Assembly (NCBI GenBank): GCA_963691705.1
Contig: OY829542.1
Coordinates: 34,706,579-34,770,578 of the forward strand
DNA from: Viola odorata
Lineage: Eukaryota > Streptophyta > Magnoliopsida > Malpighiales > Violaceae
DNA length: 64,000 nucleotides
Reading direction: 5' to 3'
Under the pieces are notes generated by a model. It was not told where the DNA came from and ran no database searches. It was given only the letters and a program-made list of their open reading frames with translations. The stretch's first letter is position 1, and every line of letters starts with the position of its first letter. Positions 23,639 through 33,895 of this stretch are shown here, piece after piece. Made by a program: the position numbers and the translations under genes.

Positions 23639-24173
23639 AGAGAATTCAGAGTCAAGCCTAGGACTTAAAATAAGGGCGCTACAAGGGAGGCAACCCTTGC
23701 TTCTTTTATTTTTAGGACGTATTTATTTTTATTTTATTTTTGTCACATTTGATTTCACTGGGTTGTTTTTGATTTTGTGCAGGAAATTAAGTGTGGGGAA
23801 ATTGAAGCAGGCTGGCCAAGATTTAGGCCAAGCCTTGGGGCTAGACTGTTATACCCAGAGCCATTTTTTTTAGTTAGTGGGACACGTGCTCAGCGCCGTC
23901 TTTTAAAGGCCTTTAATTGCTTTTTGAACGGACAAATTCAAAAGCAATTAAAAGGGAATTAATTGAAAGCGTGGGAAAATAAACCACCACCTCTGTGTAT
24001 TCCTCTTCCCACTCTGACACGATCATCCCACGTAACCAACAAAATTTGCCCTCTCACCTGAGCTAAAAAGCAAACAGTCCCTTCTCCTTCTTCTTCCCCA
24101 AATCGCACAAGCTTTCCAGCAAAACCTAAACTCCAAAAACCCACCATTATCCCACTCTCAACCACTCCACACC
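23639..24173 (+). other. pol-ORF3 spacer of element N with internal PPT-like motif
   Basis: Non-coding spacer. It contains GGGAGGCAACCC, common after integrase in Athila elements, and an internal purine-rich copy, ATTAAGTGTGGGGAAATTG (23786-23804), similar to the 3' polypurine tract. It also has a tctttttgtgcag-like acceptor (about 23780), possibly for a spliced mRNA of the next ORF (inference). Confidence 0.5.
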
Positions 24174-26314
24174 ATGAACCCACCAAATCAGTCTCCCTCC
24201 TCCGACATTCCCGAGGCTAGCGACGACCTCCGTGGCGCTCCGCCACCCGACTTTCCGACCGACCACATCTCAGCCGCGAGACGACTGCTGGAAGCAGTCG
24301 AGAATACTGATTCAATGTCCTCAGAGGACGATTTTCCTGGAGAATCGGAAGATAGTGTCGAAGGAGTCGATCGTGCAGTGGTCATGAGCGACGAGGACTC
24401 CGACGAAGAAGCTCTCATGAAAAAGATGAAGCCGTCTGTCCCTGCGTCTGCAGGAGAGAGAGAGTCGTCGAGAGGGCAGACTGCTGAAGAAGATGGCAGC
24501 AGCCGAAGTATCAAAACCTCCTCCTGTCACCGCCGCTGCTACACCCATACCACCACCGCCACCTCCGGCAAAGAAGCCAGCCACCACTGGTGCGCCAAAG
24601 AAGACCGGGCGCATCAAGCAAGTGGCCCACAAGAAGACGCCGACTAAGAAACCGGTGAGGATCCCAGATTCATCACCACCACCAAAGCCTAAAAAGAACA
24701 AGACCAGTGCTGGTCCTTCCACTGCCAAGAGCAAAGGGAAGAAAAAGGTGATCGAGGAAGACTTTGTTGAGGATGATGAAGACGATTCAGTCTTGGCCAA
24801 AACTACGGCCAAGACTGCTAAGGTACCCTCTCTTCCTCCCCTGCACACACTCCGAGGCTGGTTGAAGTTTGACACACCAGACCTCAAAGCTAAACTGCAT
24901 GATTTTTATTCCTGTGACATTCCTGCATTTGCTAGATTGGACTTTGATTTTCTTGATGCTATGGGATTAGGGAATAAGATTAGGGAGTTTGTGTATGCCA
25001 TTGGTTGGATCCCTTTTATGTCTGTTGAGTGTGATGCTTACACCGAATTGTGCTTAGAGTTTCACACATCTTTCTGGTTTGATGAGGAAACCTTGTATGT
25101 TAGGGGTAGAGACAAACCTGATTTTGCTGCTGATGATGTGATTAATTTTCGGTTGTGTGATAAATACTCTGTTAGGATTTGCATATAGTGATGAGGCCAT
25201 TTTTTACTATCCCACTGATTGGGATAATAATGTTGCATTTAGGGAGATCACTGGTGATCCGGATGCTAAGTTTGATAGGAATTCAAAGACACATGCTATT
25301 CTGAACCCTGCACTTAGAATGCTCCATAGAACCTTGTCTATTAACCTTTCGGGGAAGACAAAGGTTTTTGGAAATTTAGCCAAGTCTGAACTGTTTTTGC
25401 TTTGGTGTATTTTGCACCAGAAAAAGGTCAACTTAGGTTTATATTTGGTTCAGCTTATGTATGCTCGTGAGTCTGCCACCAAACTGATTTTTGGGTCCTT
25501 GATTACTTAGCTTGCTATTAAAACTGCTGGTCTTGATCCTGTTGCTGCTGATTTGCATAAGTGTTGTTCCCCCAAAATTCTAGATTCGAGAGCCTTCGAC
25601 CAAATGGGATACTTCCATTTGGACGGAGAGTTTGTTGCTTGTAATACAGGTTTTACACCAGGTGGGGAGCACATTTTCTCAAAGAAAAATGAAGGGAAGT
25701 ACAAGCTGCGTCTAGTACAAATCCCTGGAGAAGCAGCAGAGGACCATATTGCCCCGGGTCTAGGCCAAGATGCAGGCCAAGACACTCCCATTCCTGATGT
25801 TGCAGCTGATCTAGGCCAAGACGCAGGCCAAGATCCCCCTGCCAGTAGCATCAATGAACCTCCAGAGTGGGCCAGGGAATTTCAAGCTCGCCAGCTGCTC
25901 ATCCTTGAGCAGCAGAAGATCATTTTGGACCGTCTAGGCCAAGACAAGCCCCAAGACACATCACAAGACCCTTCATCCGCATCCACCAGTGTAGAGGTGC
26001 CTCGTTGGGCTAAAGCACTTAATGACCGACAAGATGTCCTCCTTGAGCAAATGAAGCTCACCAGGACCAACGTCCTCCATGTGTACCAACATCTTCAAGC
26101 CCACCTCAAGTACCTCAGAGCCCTGTACGACAATTTGAGCTCCAACAGTGAGTCCTCTGATGAGGAGGATGATCCCGAGCCATCAGTGCTGCCAGCTAAG
26201 ACACCTCATCCGTCTATGCCTCCTCCTGCTCCACGCAATCCAAAGCCGAAAGATCCTCCAGCCCCTGATCTAGGCCAAGCTTCAGGCCAAGATCACCAGA
26301 CTCTAGAAGCATGA
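24174..26314 (+). pseudogene. ORF3 of element N, in the env position
   Basis: Three frames must be joined: 24174 to about 24500, about 24493-25188, then 25157-26314 with a TAG at 25508-25510. The N-terminal part is acidic and Pro/Lys-rich. The middle (words such as FVYAIGWIPFMSVECDAYTE and LYVRGRDKP) resembles the globular domain of the plant retrotransposon ORF-1 or putative plant transposon protein group found in Athila elements. The C-terminal part has Gln/Asp repeats LGQDAGQD, LGQDKPQDTSQD and LGQASGQD encoded by the element's palindromic motif, and a coiled-coil-like segment near 25870-26100. I see no clear signal peptide or membrane segment, so an envelope role is not supported. Confidence 0.65.
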
Positions 26315-27380
26315 TCTGTTGTTTGCCCCCAGGTCGTTTCTTTCTTTTCTTTTATTTTTCTATCTTTTGTCTGTCTCTCCACACAATGAGGACATTGTAT
26401 CTTTTAAGTGTGGGGAGGATTTGTACATTGGTTTGTGATTTATTTGTTTTATAATTTTTGTTGTGTTTTTGATAATTGTGAGTCAGTTTTTGCATGATTT
26501 AAATTCTCTTTTTGCATGCGTCGGTCCAGTGTAGAGTCTATCATTTGCATGGTTTTTATTTTTTATTTTTCTGCATGTTTTGAGTCTATTTTGTGAGTGC
26601 ATCCGAACCCCTATTTTCTTGTTTGAGCTGTTTAGTCTTTCTGTGGACTGCATTTAGACACTTTCTTAGGAGACATAATGCTTTAGTGACAGGGAAGTGA
26701 ATGAGCGTAAATGATCAATGCCTAAGGGGCATATACTCTAATGATTCCCAAACATTAACTATCCACATGGTCGTAAGGATACTTAGCTAGAACCTTAAAC
26801 TTTTTCTAGGGTGATAGGGTTTGCTGCTATGATTTGGGTGTGTTGTTCTATCTGCCTAAGAGTGTGAGACAGTGAAAGGTGTTGGAGCGTCATAGGACAG
26901 ACATAACAAAGGTGGAAGTCCCCGCAGAAAAGGACAAGCTCTGTCTATGTGCCGTGTCTGTAAAAATACAAAGGACACTTGATATGTCTAAAAAAATTGC
27001 TAAGACATAAAAAGAAAATAAAAGAAGAAAAAATCTGTCAAAGTGATTTAAATGGCACCAGTCTTTAGGCACTTTTGGATAGACAACACAGCGGTGGGAC
27101 TCAAATCCGTGGTGAACTCTTTGCCCTATACCTTATCAATCTTTCTAGTGAGGTGTCTTGATACTATGTGGAAGGGGTATGTTTAGGGTATTGATTATTT
27201 CTTGTTAGTCTAGCATTGGATATCCTAGTAAAGTGTCTTGGCAGATTCAGTGAAGGGGTAAACAACCTGAAATTGAGGAAGTCCAGGGGGTTTATGATGT
27301 CTGTTCTGTTTTTGTTGTGTTTTTATTTTTATTTCTTTCTTTTGTGAGTTTTTGAGTCTGTATGCTTGGGGGCAAGCATA
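26315..27380 (+). other. 3' untranslated region of element N
   Basis: About 1 kb without an ORF, T-rich. It contains a second PPT-like copy, TTTTAAGTGTGGGGAGG (26402-26418), 1 kb ahead of the functional one. Confidence 0.6.
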
Positions 27381-27398
27381 GTTTAAGTGTGGGGAATT
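27381..27398 (+). promoter_or_regulatory. polypurine tract of element N
   Basis: GTTTAAGTGTGGGGAATT abuts the 3' LTR start at 27399. Purine-rich AAGTGTGGGGAA fits plus-strand priming, and its position is decisive. Confidence 0.75.
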
Positions 27399-28935
27399 TG
27401 ATTACACTGCATTTCATCATGTTCTATTGTCCTTTTACTTGTTATTATGGGCAGTAAAACTACTGATTTACCCTTGTATTTCCCATATCTTTGCAGAACT
27501 GGTCTGGAGGCAAATTATTGGAAATTCGATTAATGAAGAGCTGGAGCTGATTTCCTGAGTCTTGGCCTGGATCTAGGCCTAGACATATTAGCATCTGAAG
27601 CAACGTGCACCAAAATCGTCTTGGACAAGACTGCGGCCAAGACACTTTCGCGATGAAGACAGTTGTGCGGATCGTTTGGACCGCTTCCCACATTGGGCTT
27701 TGCAGCTGGCAAGTCGCAGCTGTCCCGCATATCTAGAGGGATCTAAAGCATATCTCTTGAAGAATCCCGCATGGGATCTCCCTCTTTTGTATTGCGATTT
27801 ACTTTCCATTGTTAGAACAATTTATTATAGCTATCTTTTAGAGATTTTCTAGGAATTAGAGTTGGAGTAGAACAGAGGGTTTTTAGGGCTATTTAGACAA
27901 ATATTGTTCACCTCTGTCTGGGGATCCCAACACACACTATCGTTCGGAACCTTTCTTCTCTTTTCTCCTTCTTTGATATCAATAACAATTTGCTCCGAGA
28001 TTTATTTCTCGGATTCAGTTTATGCAATATATATTTTTATATTTTTATCTATGAGTATGAGTAACTAAAACATCCATTCTTGGTAAGAGTTGATGAGCTG
28101 AAGTTCTTATGCGTTCGTGAGATCATTTCGTACTTAATAATCTCTTCTCTTGTATTTATTTATTTCTTGAACTTAATCCATCGCTTACTCACTAGAGACA
28201 AGGTTTGATCATCCTTGTACTCTAGTAGAGAAGAGTTGCAGCCGGTCTAGAAGGAAAGGGAGCACCTGTCGGCTAGACAAAGTAGGTGACTAGTCTCGCG
28301 CCAGACTAGAAGAAATAAGTGATCTAGGTCAAGACCAGATTGACAACCTAGGGTTTCCACAGGGAAATACCTTGACCTAGGTACTGTCTTCCCCTATACC
28401 ATTGAGGAAGCGAACAGCCATTCAAGACAGCAGTCAAATGGATAAACCCTTTAACCAGCAAGGTGTCCCTTGGCCAGGATTATCAGGAGAGGGAGTACCC
28501 GCCAGGTAATTTGAAGAGGAGGGAAGGCAGGAGTGAACATGAGTACCTCCACTCTATAGCAGTACTATTAACTGAAGAGATGAATATCCTTGAGTCTATG
28601 ATCGAAGCATAAGAACGTTAGCTCTCACATCACCCTTACCTGGAATTCCCTTTTACCAGACTTATTTCAATCTTGACCCCTGTCTTCGCAAAGACTTTGG
28701 CCAATACTACTTTGAACTATTTTTACCGTTTTCTGTTTTGTCTTTATTTTCAGAAACAACCAAAAGCAAATCCAGTGATGAGGAAGTCAAACCAAGAATT
28801 ACATTTCCTAGAGGTCTCTATGGACGATCCTATTACCATCATCTACAAACTCTTATAGACAGTGATAAGTTGTATTTCTATTCCCAATTCCATACCTATT
28901 TCACTATTATATTTGACGTGTTCGACGTGCGATCA
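27399..28935 (+). repeat. 3' LTR of element N
   Basis: Matches 14409-15943. Followed by target copy CTGGT at 28936-28940. Has a 2-bp insertion (tctcttctc) and many transitions relative to the 5' copies. Confidence 0.95.
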
Positions 28936-28940
28936 CTGGT

Positions 28941-29567
28941 CCCTATAGGCCGCTTTGAGAAAATGCACCACCGTCTATGTTATTTAATAATTTGTGATAC
29001 CATGTGCATCTTTAATATTGTCTTGGAGATTAACGTGCATAAAGATGACATGGATGCACATGCTTTTGAATTGGATGAAGTTTATCTTGCCCATTGGAGC
29101 CTACATGAGTTGTTTGTGAATGATATGCACTTAAATGCCATGAATATGTCGTATGTTAGGAGAACACAAATGTTTGGACCAAATTTGTCAAGAATTAATT
29201 GGTTTAAATCTCACGAGCATTTGTGTTTTCTCTTGCAGAATTTGTTTGGTATTTTCAAGTGCATTGTGCTTATGTGTAGTGCTCAATTCTCTTGGCTTGT
29301 TATTGTGAGCCGAAGGAAAAGGATCAGTTATTATGTGGGTTGTTCTACACTTTGTGATGCCATCCATATTTTGCATGAAATTTTTCGAAACGATGTGCAT
29401 CCATGTGCAATTACTGTTGTTGATTCTTCCTTGGACCACCCTATGCATAAGCATGCGCAATTGCGCCTCTTGGGTTTCTCACCCTTGTTTTCAAGTGTTT
29501 TTAAGTGTGTAGGTGAGAAGATTGAGGCTATGGATTCAAGGACGAATCCTTCTGAAGAGGGAGAGGT
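28941..29567 (+). CDS. uncharacterised ORF of element O, 3' part, ending in pol-tail motif
   Basis: Resumes the frame interrupted at 14408 and stays open into the LTR. It is rich in His, Phe, Cys and Met, with WSLHELFVNDMH and IHILHEIFRNDVH resembling LHEIWKQFF upstream of N, so a degenerate repeated unit is possible. It ends with AMDSRTNPSEEGE, matching the SRTNPFEEGG tail that closes gypsy pol polyproteins, immediately before the 3' LTR. The ORF thus sits where RT-integrase would be, joined to a genuine pol tail. Function unknown. Confidence 0.5.
29549..29567 (+). promoter_or_regulatory. polypurine tract of element O
   Basis: ctgaagagggagaggt lies directly before the LTR start at 29568. 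It also encodes the end of the pol-tail motif. Confidence 0.6.
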
Positions 29568-30718
29568 TGATGTGATCATGACCCCCTTTGAGTTGGAACA
29601 ATTTGGCATGAAGCCAAGAGGCCTGGTTATGGACAGCCGAGCCTTGCAGATGAATGTTAATCATGTCCAAGGTTGGGGATCAAGTGCCAATTCCTCACCG
29701 TGCCTAGTCCTAGATGAACGGAATTCCCAACATAGACGAGAAAGCCATGAAGTAGAGGCGCGTCTAGCCCTAGCAAGTCACCAGGCCACGCGCACCCAAC
29801 CCAAGGTCTTGACAACAAACGCTCCATCCAAGAGGTCCCATACAAGTCAGAATTGCGTCGCATATTCACCATAAGATTATGGACAAGCAAATGGCCTCCG
29901 ATTTAAGAGATCCAAAGCTTGATGGAAACTTCGAGATGTTAGCTTCCGTTTGGAACAAGTTTCAGGCCAATCTGACGGGTGGATCAGAAGTTATGCTAGT
30001 CGGCATTTCAGCGCGCAGTGTGAACGAGCCTAGCGGCATACCGCCAGGAATGCCTTGTCTGGGGCGGCATACCGCCAGGAATCAATATTTTTGGCATTTT
30101 GGGAGCGAAGCTAGCGCTATACCGTCAGGACTTCAAGCCTCCAGGCGGTATACCGCCAGACATGGGAGAAAATGGCCTTTTTGGGCTTTTCAAGCCCATC
30201 TTTTGTACGAACTATAAATAGCTGGAGCTTTAGACATTTGTGTGATATTTTGTAAAGTGAGATTACTCCTTCCTCATATCACCTAAGCCTTGAGCTCATC
30301 ATCTCTTCCTTGAGAGAGATCATTTGAGTTGAGATTACTCCTCTTGATCTTTTTCCGGGAAATCAAAGTTTGTAATGATTGTGACAATTTTTGCTTGAAT
30401 AAAATCGGGGATTTATTTGTTTGATCATCCATAGAAACGAGTCCCATTTGGCCCTCGGATTATATCTTGATCAAGCAATCGTTCGTGTGATTTTCGCTAC
30501 TTCGTGTGTGCTCATCTCCGTCACCTCTATCCGTCTTCTAATTCCCGGGTAACTCCCATCTTTCCATCACTCTTATGTGTAATTTCTCTGCTAAATATAC
30601 AATTTCCCATGTCTTCCCTTTCTTGTGATCTTGTTGTCGCTAGATAAATTCGTTCGGCTAGATCCTCTTTAAGCTCCATATGTAATCCGGCTTACTAACC
30701 CTAGGCAGGATCACATCA
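29568..30718 (+). repeat. 3' LTR of element O
   Basis: Matches 9661-10821. TATA box at about 30213. It lacks the short pyrimidine-rich stretch after the TATA box present in the 5' LTR. Followed by CCTTT target copy. Confidence 0.93.
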
Positions 30719-30723
30719 CCTTT

Positions 30724-31534
30724 TTATGAAGAACCAAATAGTTTAAATGTAATTTCGAAATTAAAATGTGATTTGAAAAAATTGATAAAAGTAAGATTCA
30801 AATTGAATAAATTATAAACTACGAGTGTCACCTAAATTGTACCACTGTGTTCATTGCTCGATTGTAATCTATAAAACAATTATCCAAGTAAAATATAGTA
30901 ATCACGAGAGCATCACATTAGACCATTTTGTTCATTGCTCAATTTTAATTTGTAACAACATGTATTCAAGTAAAAATTAGTAATCACGAAACATCAGATT
31001 AAGGATTCTTTTCTTTTGAAAAAGAAGAAGATTAATAGGTCCTTTACATTTTATGTTGAGAGAAGATTTTCCTTTTTTTTAAGAAATTGATCCTTGATAA
31101 TAATACATCTTGACGATAGAAGTTAATTTACAAATTGAAAAATAAATAATTTTTAAGAAGATAAGTATATAATTTTTTTTAGTTTCCTAATTAAAAATGT
31201 GACGTGTTTAACTTGTTACCTTATTAGGCAATCCTTACAAATCATATGCTCAAGATTAATTTGCATTAAATCCAATAGTGTTTATTGGTCGGGTACTGAT
31301 GCCCAAAAAATTAGACTTGGACACTATAGAAAAATTGGTCAAATCAATACGAAAAATCAAATAGAGGTGCCAAAAATATTATTATATTTATAGAAAAAAG
31401 TATAAAAGAGATTAATGGGAGATGAAGGAGTAGAGATGCGTAATTGGGTTGTAGAAATGAAAGCGAAATTATAATTCCATGATGCAATGAAGGGTTTTAC
31501 TATGGTACCCAGACCTATTTTTGTGTATTGATAC
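30724..31534. other. intergenic flank between elements O and D
   Basis: AT-rich, no gene. This is the same target sequence that flanks O on the left. It contains an imperfect tandem duplication at 30840-31000. Confidence 0.5.
30840..31000. repeat. imperfect tandem duplication, about 80 bp x 2
   Basis: The units at 30840-30919 and 30920-31000 share ttcattgctc, aagtaaaa and tagtaatcacga in the same order and spacing. Confidence 0.6.
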
Positions 31535-33636
31535 TGATACGAGCTTGGTTCTGATTTAGAGGGATGAAACAAAAGATTTAAGGCAAGACGGATCTAGCCC
31601 TCTTATGAGAGGTTGATGATGACAAATGATAAGAAACACTTGATGATAAGATGATGAAAAGAAAGGTGTTTGATTCAAGATGAAAACAAGAAATGAACCC
31701 TTTACTATGACAAACCCTCCTAAGTCAACCTTAGACAACCTTGCTAAAATAGTAAAGAGGATCTCTTTCCAAGATTGACCCTCTCAAGCAATGATCTTGA
31801 GCAACCCAACCATTTGGAAAAGTTGATGATTACAACCCTAAATCCACACCTTGTGTATTGGTCTTTGAAAGGAGTTTACTCACAAAATTCAAGACAAAAG
31901 AAAAATAAGTCTATCTCTAGCTATTTATTCTTAGGTCTATTTACAAAGAAAAAATCCATAAATACCACTCATACATAAGCCTTGTAGCTCCTTCCTTTGT
32001 TGGGCTTGGGTTGCTTGTGGCATGCGCTTGGCATAGGGTTCGTGTGCCAAGATGCGCGCGCAGGCTAGGGTTGGTGGTCGGTTACCGAATCCGTCAAATA
32101 ATAATCAAATACGACTTAGTACTAATATGCAAAATGAATTGTGCACATTGATAGGAAGTTCATTATACCGAGACAAAAGAATAAAATTCTGTTTTAAATG
32201 ATGACCAATGCAATAAGAATAAAATTGGGATCTGCTTGTGAAATGATTGATAAAATAACAATGAAAATAGTGTAATTAAAATGGACAAAGTCCAGAGATT
32301 TATTGTGCGAATAAGTGTGATAAAATATTCTAGCAAAGACAAATACAAGGTTATGATTCAAGTATTAATTGATCATTGATTCAGAGATTTTCGCTCCTGA
32401 TTTATGGAGAAGCTATAGTAACCAGGTACGCTTAGGTTCCCTCCTTTCTACTTGTAGAAAGTTCCTTAAAGGTATGCTTATTAAGAAACCCTAATTAATC
32501 TAGCAACCTTAAGGTACGCTTATAAGATTTAACTAGACAATTTGATAAAACTAGGGAAAGACTAACTCTAGGCCAAGACTAAGGTACGCTTATAGCCTTT
32601 AGACCTAATTATACATTCACTCTACTCTCAAAGAGCTTTGAATTGAGATTGATCTAGTTGTTTTCTTATCCTTCGGGCTTTGTAATCCGCAGTCCTTAGG
32701 AACTACTGTAACTATTCATATTAGAGATTAAGATGATTAGACTTAAACCTAACATGAATAATATTGTCATTAAATCAATGAATGGATGAACACAAATACA
32801 GAAACTATAATAAACAATTAGATCTCACAATTAAACTGAATCATAAACCATTATTGCCTTCACTAGGAAAGGGAAATTTAGCTACAATTAAACATAATTA
32901 ACGATAAAAGGAAAAATACAAAATTGCATAAAAATCCTATTTTCTATGGAAGAAGACGATGAGAGTAGTGTTTGAACAGAGCTAATAAGAAAATAATATC
33001 TAGAAGTCGAAGATCCAAAGATGATCATTATGAGAATTAAGGGAGATTAAATAATATTTTTCTCCCTTAATTATCTCCTAAAATTCTAAATTGGAAGTTG
33101 TTATGATCCAAATCTCTCAAGGGATCTCTCTCATCCTTTTCTGATCTTATTAAGAGGTTTGAAAAGAGTCCAGAACGTTTCTTCCTTGCTTTTTGACTCT
33201 TTTCCTGATTCTTCACTACTTTCGTTCTTCTAGGCCTAGACTAAGGCTTTGAACTCCATAATTCATTTTAGGGCAGGAATAAGCTCTTCATCAGCAAAAC
33301 TGGTATTTTCAGCAACTCTCTTCTCTATCTTCTTTGAATCCTCAATTTTTTATAAAGATGAGAAAATGCCACATAATCACTAGTATCTCTATCTAAAAAC
33401 ACATAAATAGATAGAGATATTTATTTAAATTAGTGCACAATCAATTGACCTGTGTGTATGTGACGAGGCGGGCCACTAAATTAGGGTTTCCTCGCGCGTG
33501 TGTGTTGGCGTGCGTACACGTAGCCCATCATTCCCAATCTTCCAAGCTACCCTCTTCGGGTCTAAGGGTCTTCATGAGCAATGCCATCATTCCCTTGCTC
33601 CATGTGAAGTAGCCATGAGCTCTCAAGCCCGTATCA
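31535..33636 (-). repeat. probable 3' LTR of element D
   Basis: The right end (minus-strand start) is TGATACGGGC, directly after the purine tract GGGGGAGGAGA of D pol. The left end reads, on the minus strand, GCTCGTATCA, inverse to the start with one mismatch. A minus-strand TATA-like TTTATAAAAAATT occurs near 33350. At 2.1 kb it is longer than the other LTRs and may hold insertions. It includes three or four dispersed copies of ggtacgctta (32424-32592). D's other LTR is outside the window, so the boundary is inferred from end sequence only. Confidence 0.45.
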
Positions 33637-33895
33637 TCTCCTCCCCCTTCGAGAGGATTCGTCCTCGAATCCACACGCTCCTCCACAGCGAGCTCCTCAT
33701 CATCGCCTACAAAGTAAGGAGATAAACCATTAACATTTAAGGTAGGATTAATATTGCCAAAAGAATAAGGAATGTCAAGGCGATAAGCATTATTGTTAAT
33801 CTTTTCCACAATGAGAAATGACCTATCCCCCCTCTAGCAAAGCTTGCCCTCCCGGTGATGAGGAAAATGGTCCTTCCTCAAGTGAAGCCAAATCT
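33637..33895 (-). pseudogene. pol C-terminus of element D
   Basis: On the minus strand it reads WLHLRKDHFP, then KINNNAYRLDIP, NVNGLSPYF and DSRTNPLEGGGDD, the conserved end of gypsy pol. One in-frame stop follows GKLC. It joins exactly to the integrase part at 41509-42076 when element B and one AAATC copy are removed, giving GEWIWLHLRK. The purine tract for D's 3' LTR is its last part. Confidence 0.8.

Larger units (their letters stand above)
14409..28935 (+). mobile_element. element N: Athila-type Ty3/gypsy retrotransposon nested in O
   Basis: The LTRs are about 1.54 kb (14409-15943 and 27399-28935), with ends TGATTACACT and GACGNGCGATCA. The perfect 5-bp target duplication is CTGGT (14404-14408, 28936-28940). 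A tRNA-Asp primer site, gag-protease-RT-RNase H-integrase order, an extra ORF after integrase and a purine-rich tract before the 3' LTR fit the Athila lineage. Each enzyme region has a lesion. The 5' LTRs differ from the 3' LTR at roughly 45-50 sites by eye (about 3%), so it is fairly young. The middle of the 5' end is duplicated around an N gap, an apparent assembly error. Confidence 0.92.
9661..30718 (+). mobile_element. element O: non-autonomous gypsy-related LTR retrotransposon, split by element N
   Basis: Two LTRs of 1,161 and 1,151 bp begin TGATGTGATC and end GATCACATCA. The flanks carry a perfect 5-bp target duplication CCTTT (9656-9660 and 30719-30723). Without the nested element N it would be about 6.5 kb, less the assembly problem described below. 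Internally it has a primer-site-like motif, a leader, an acidic ORF, a CCHC remnant, a charged linker with a hairpin array and an uncharacterised ORF. The last ORF ends in a gypsy pol-tail motif, DSRTNPSEEGE. No RT, RNase H or integrase was found, so it probably depended on enzymes of a related autonomous element. LTR divergence is roughly 3-4% by eye (not an alignment). Confidence 0.9.

Noticed and set aside
24321..24887. A 188-codon minus-strand ORF
   Set aside because: Antisense shadow of the Lys/Glu/Pro-rich ORF3 of element N; composition (poly-Ser, poly-Gly) is that of a complement.
24174..26314. A viral envelope protein in element N
   Set aside because: Position fits, but no signal peptide, membrane anchor or cleavage site is visible; only the ORF-1-like domain is supported.
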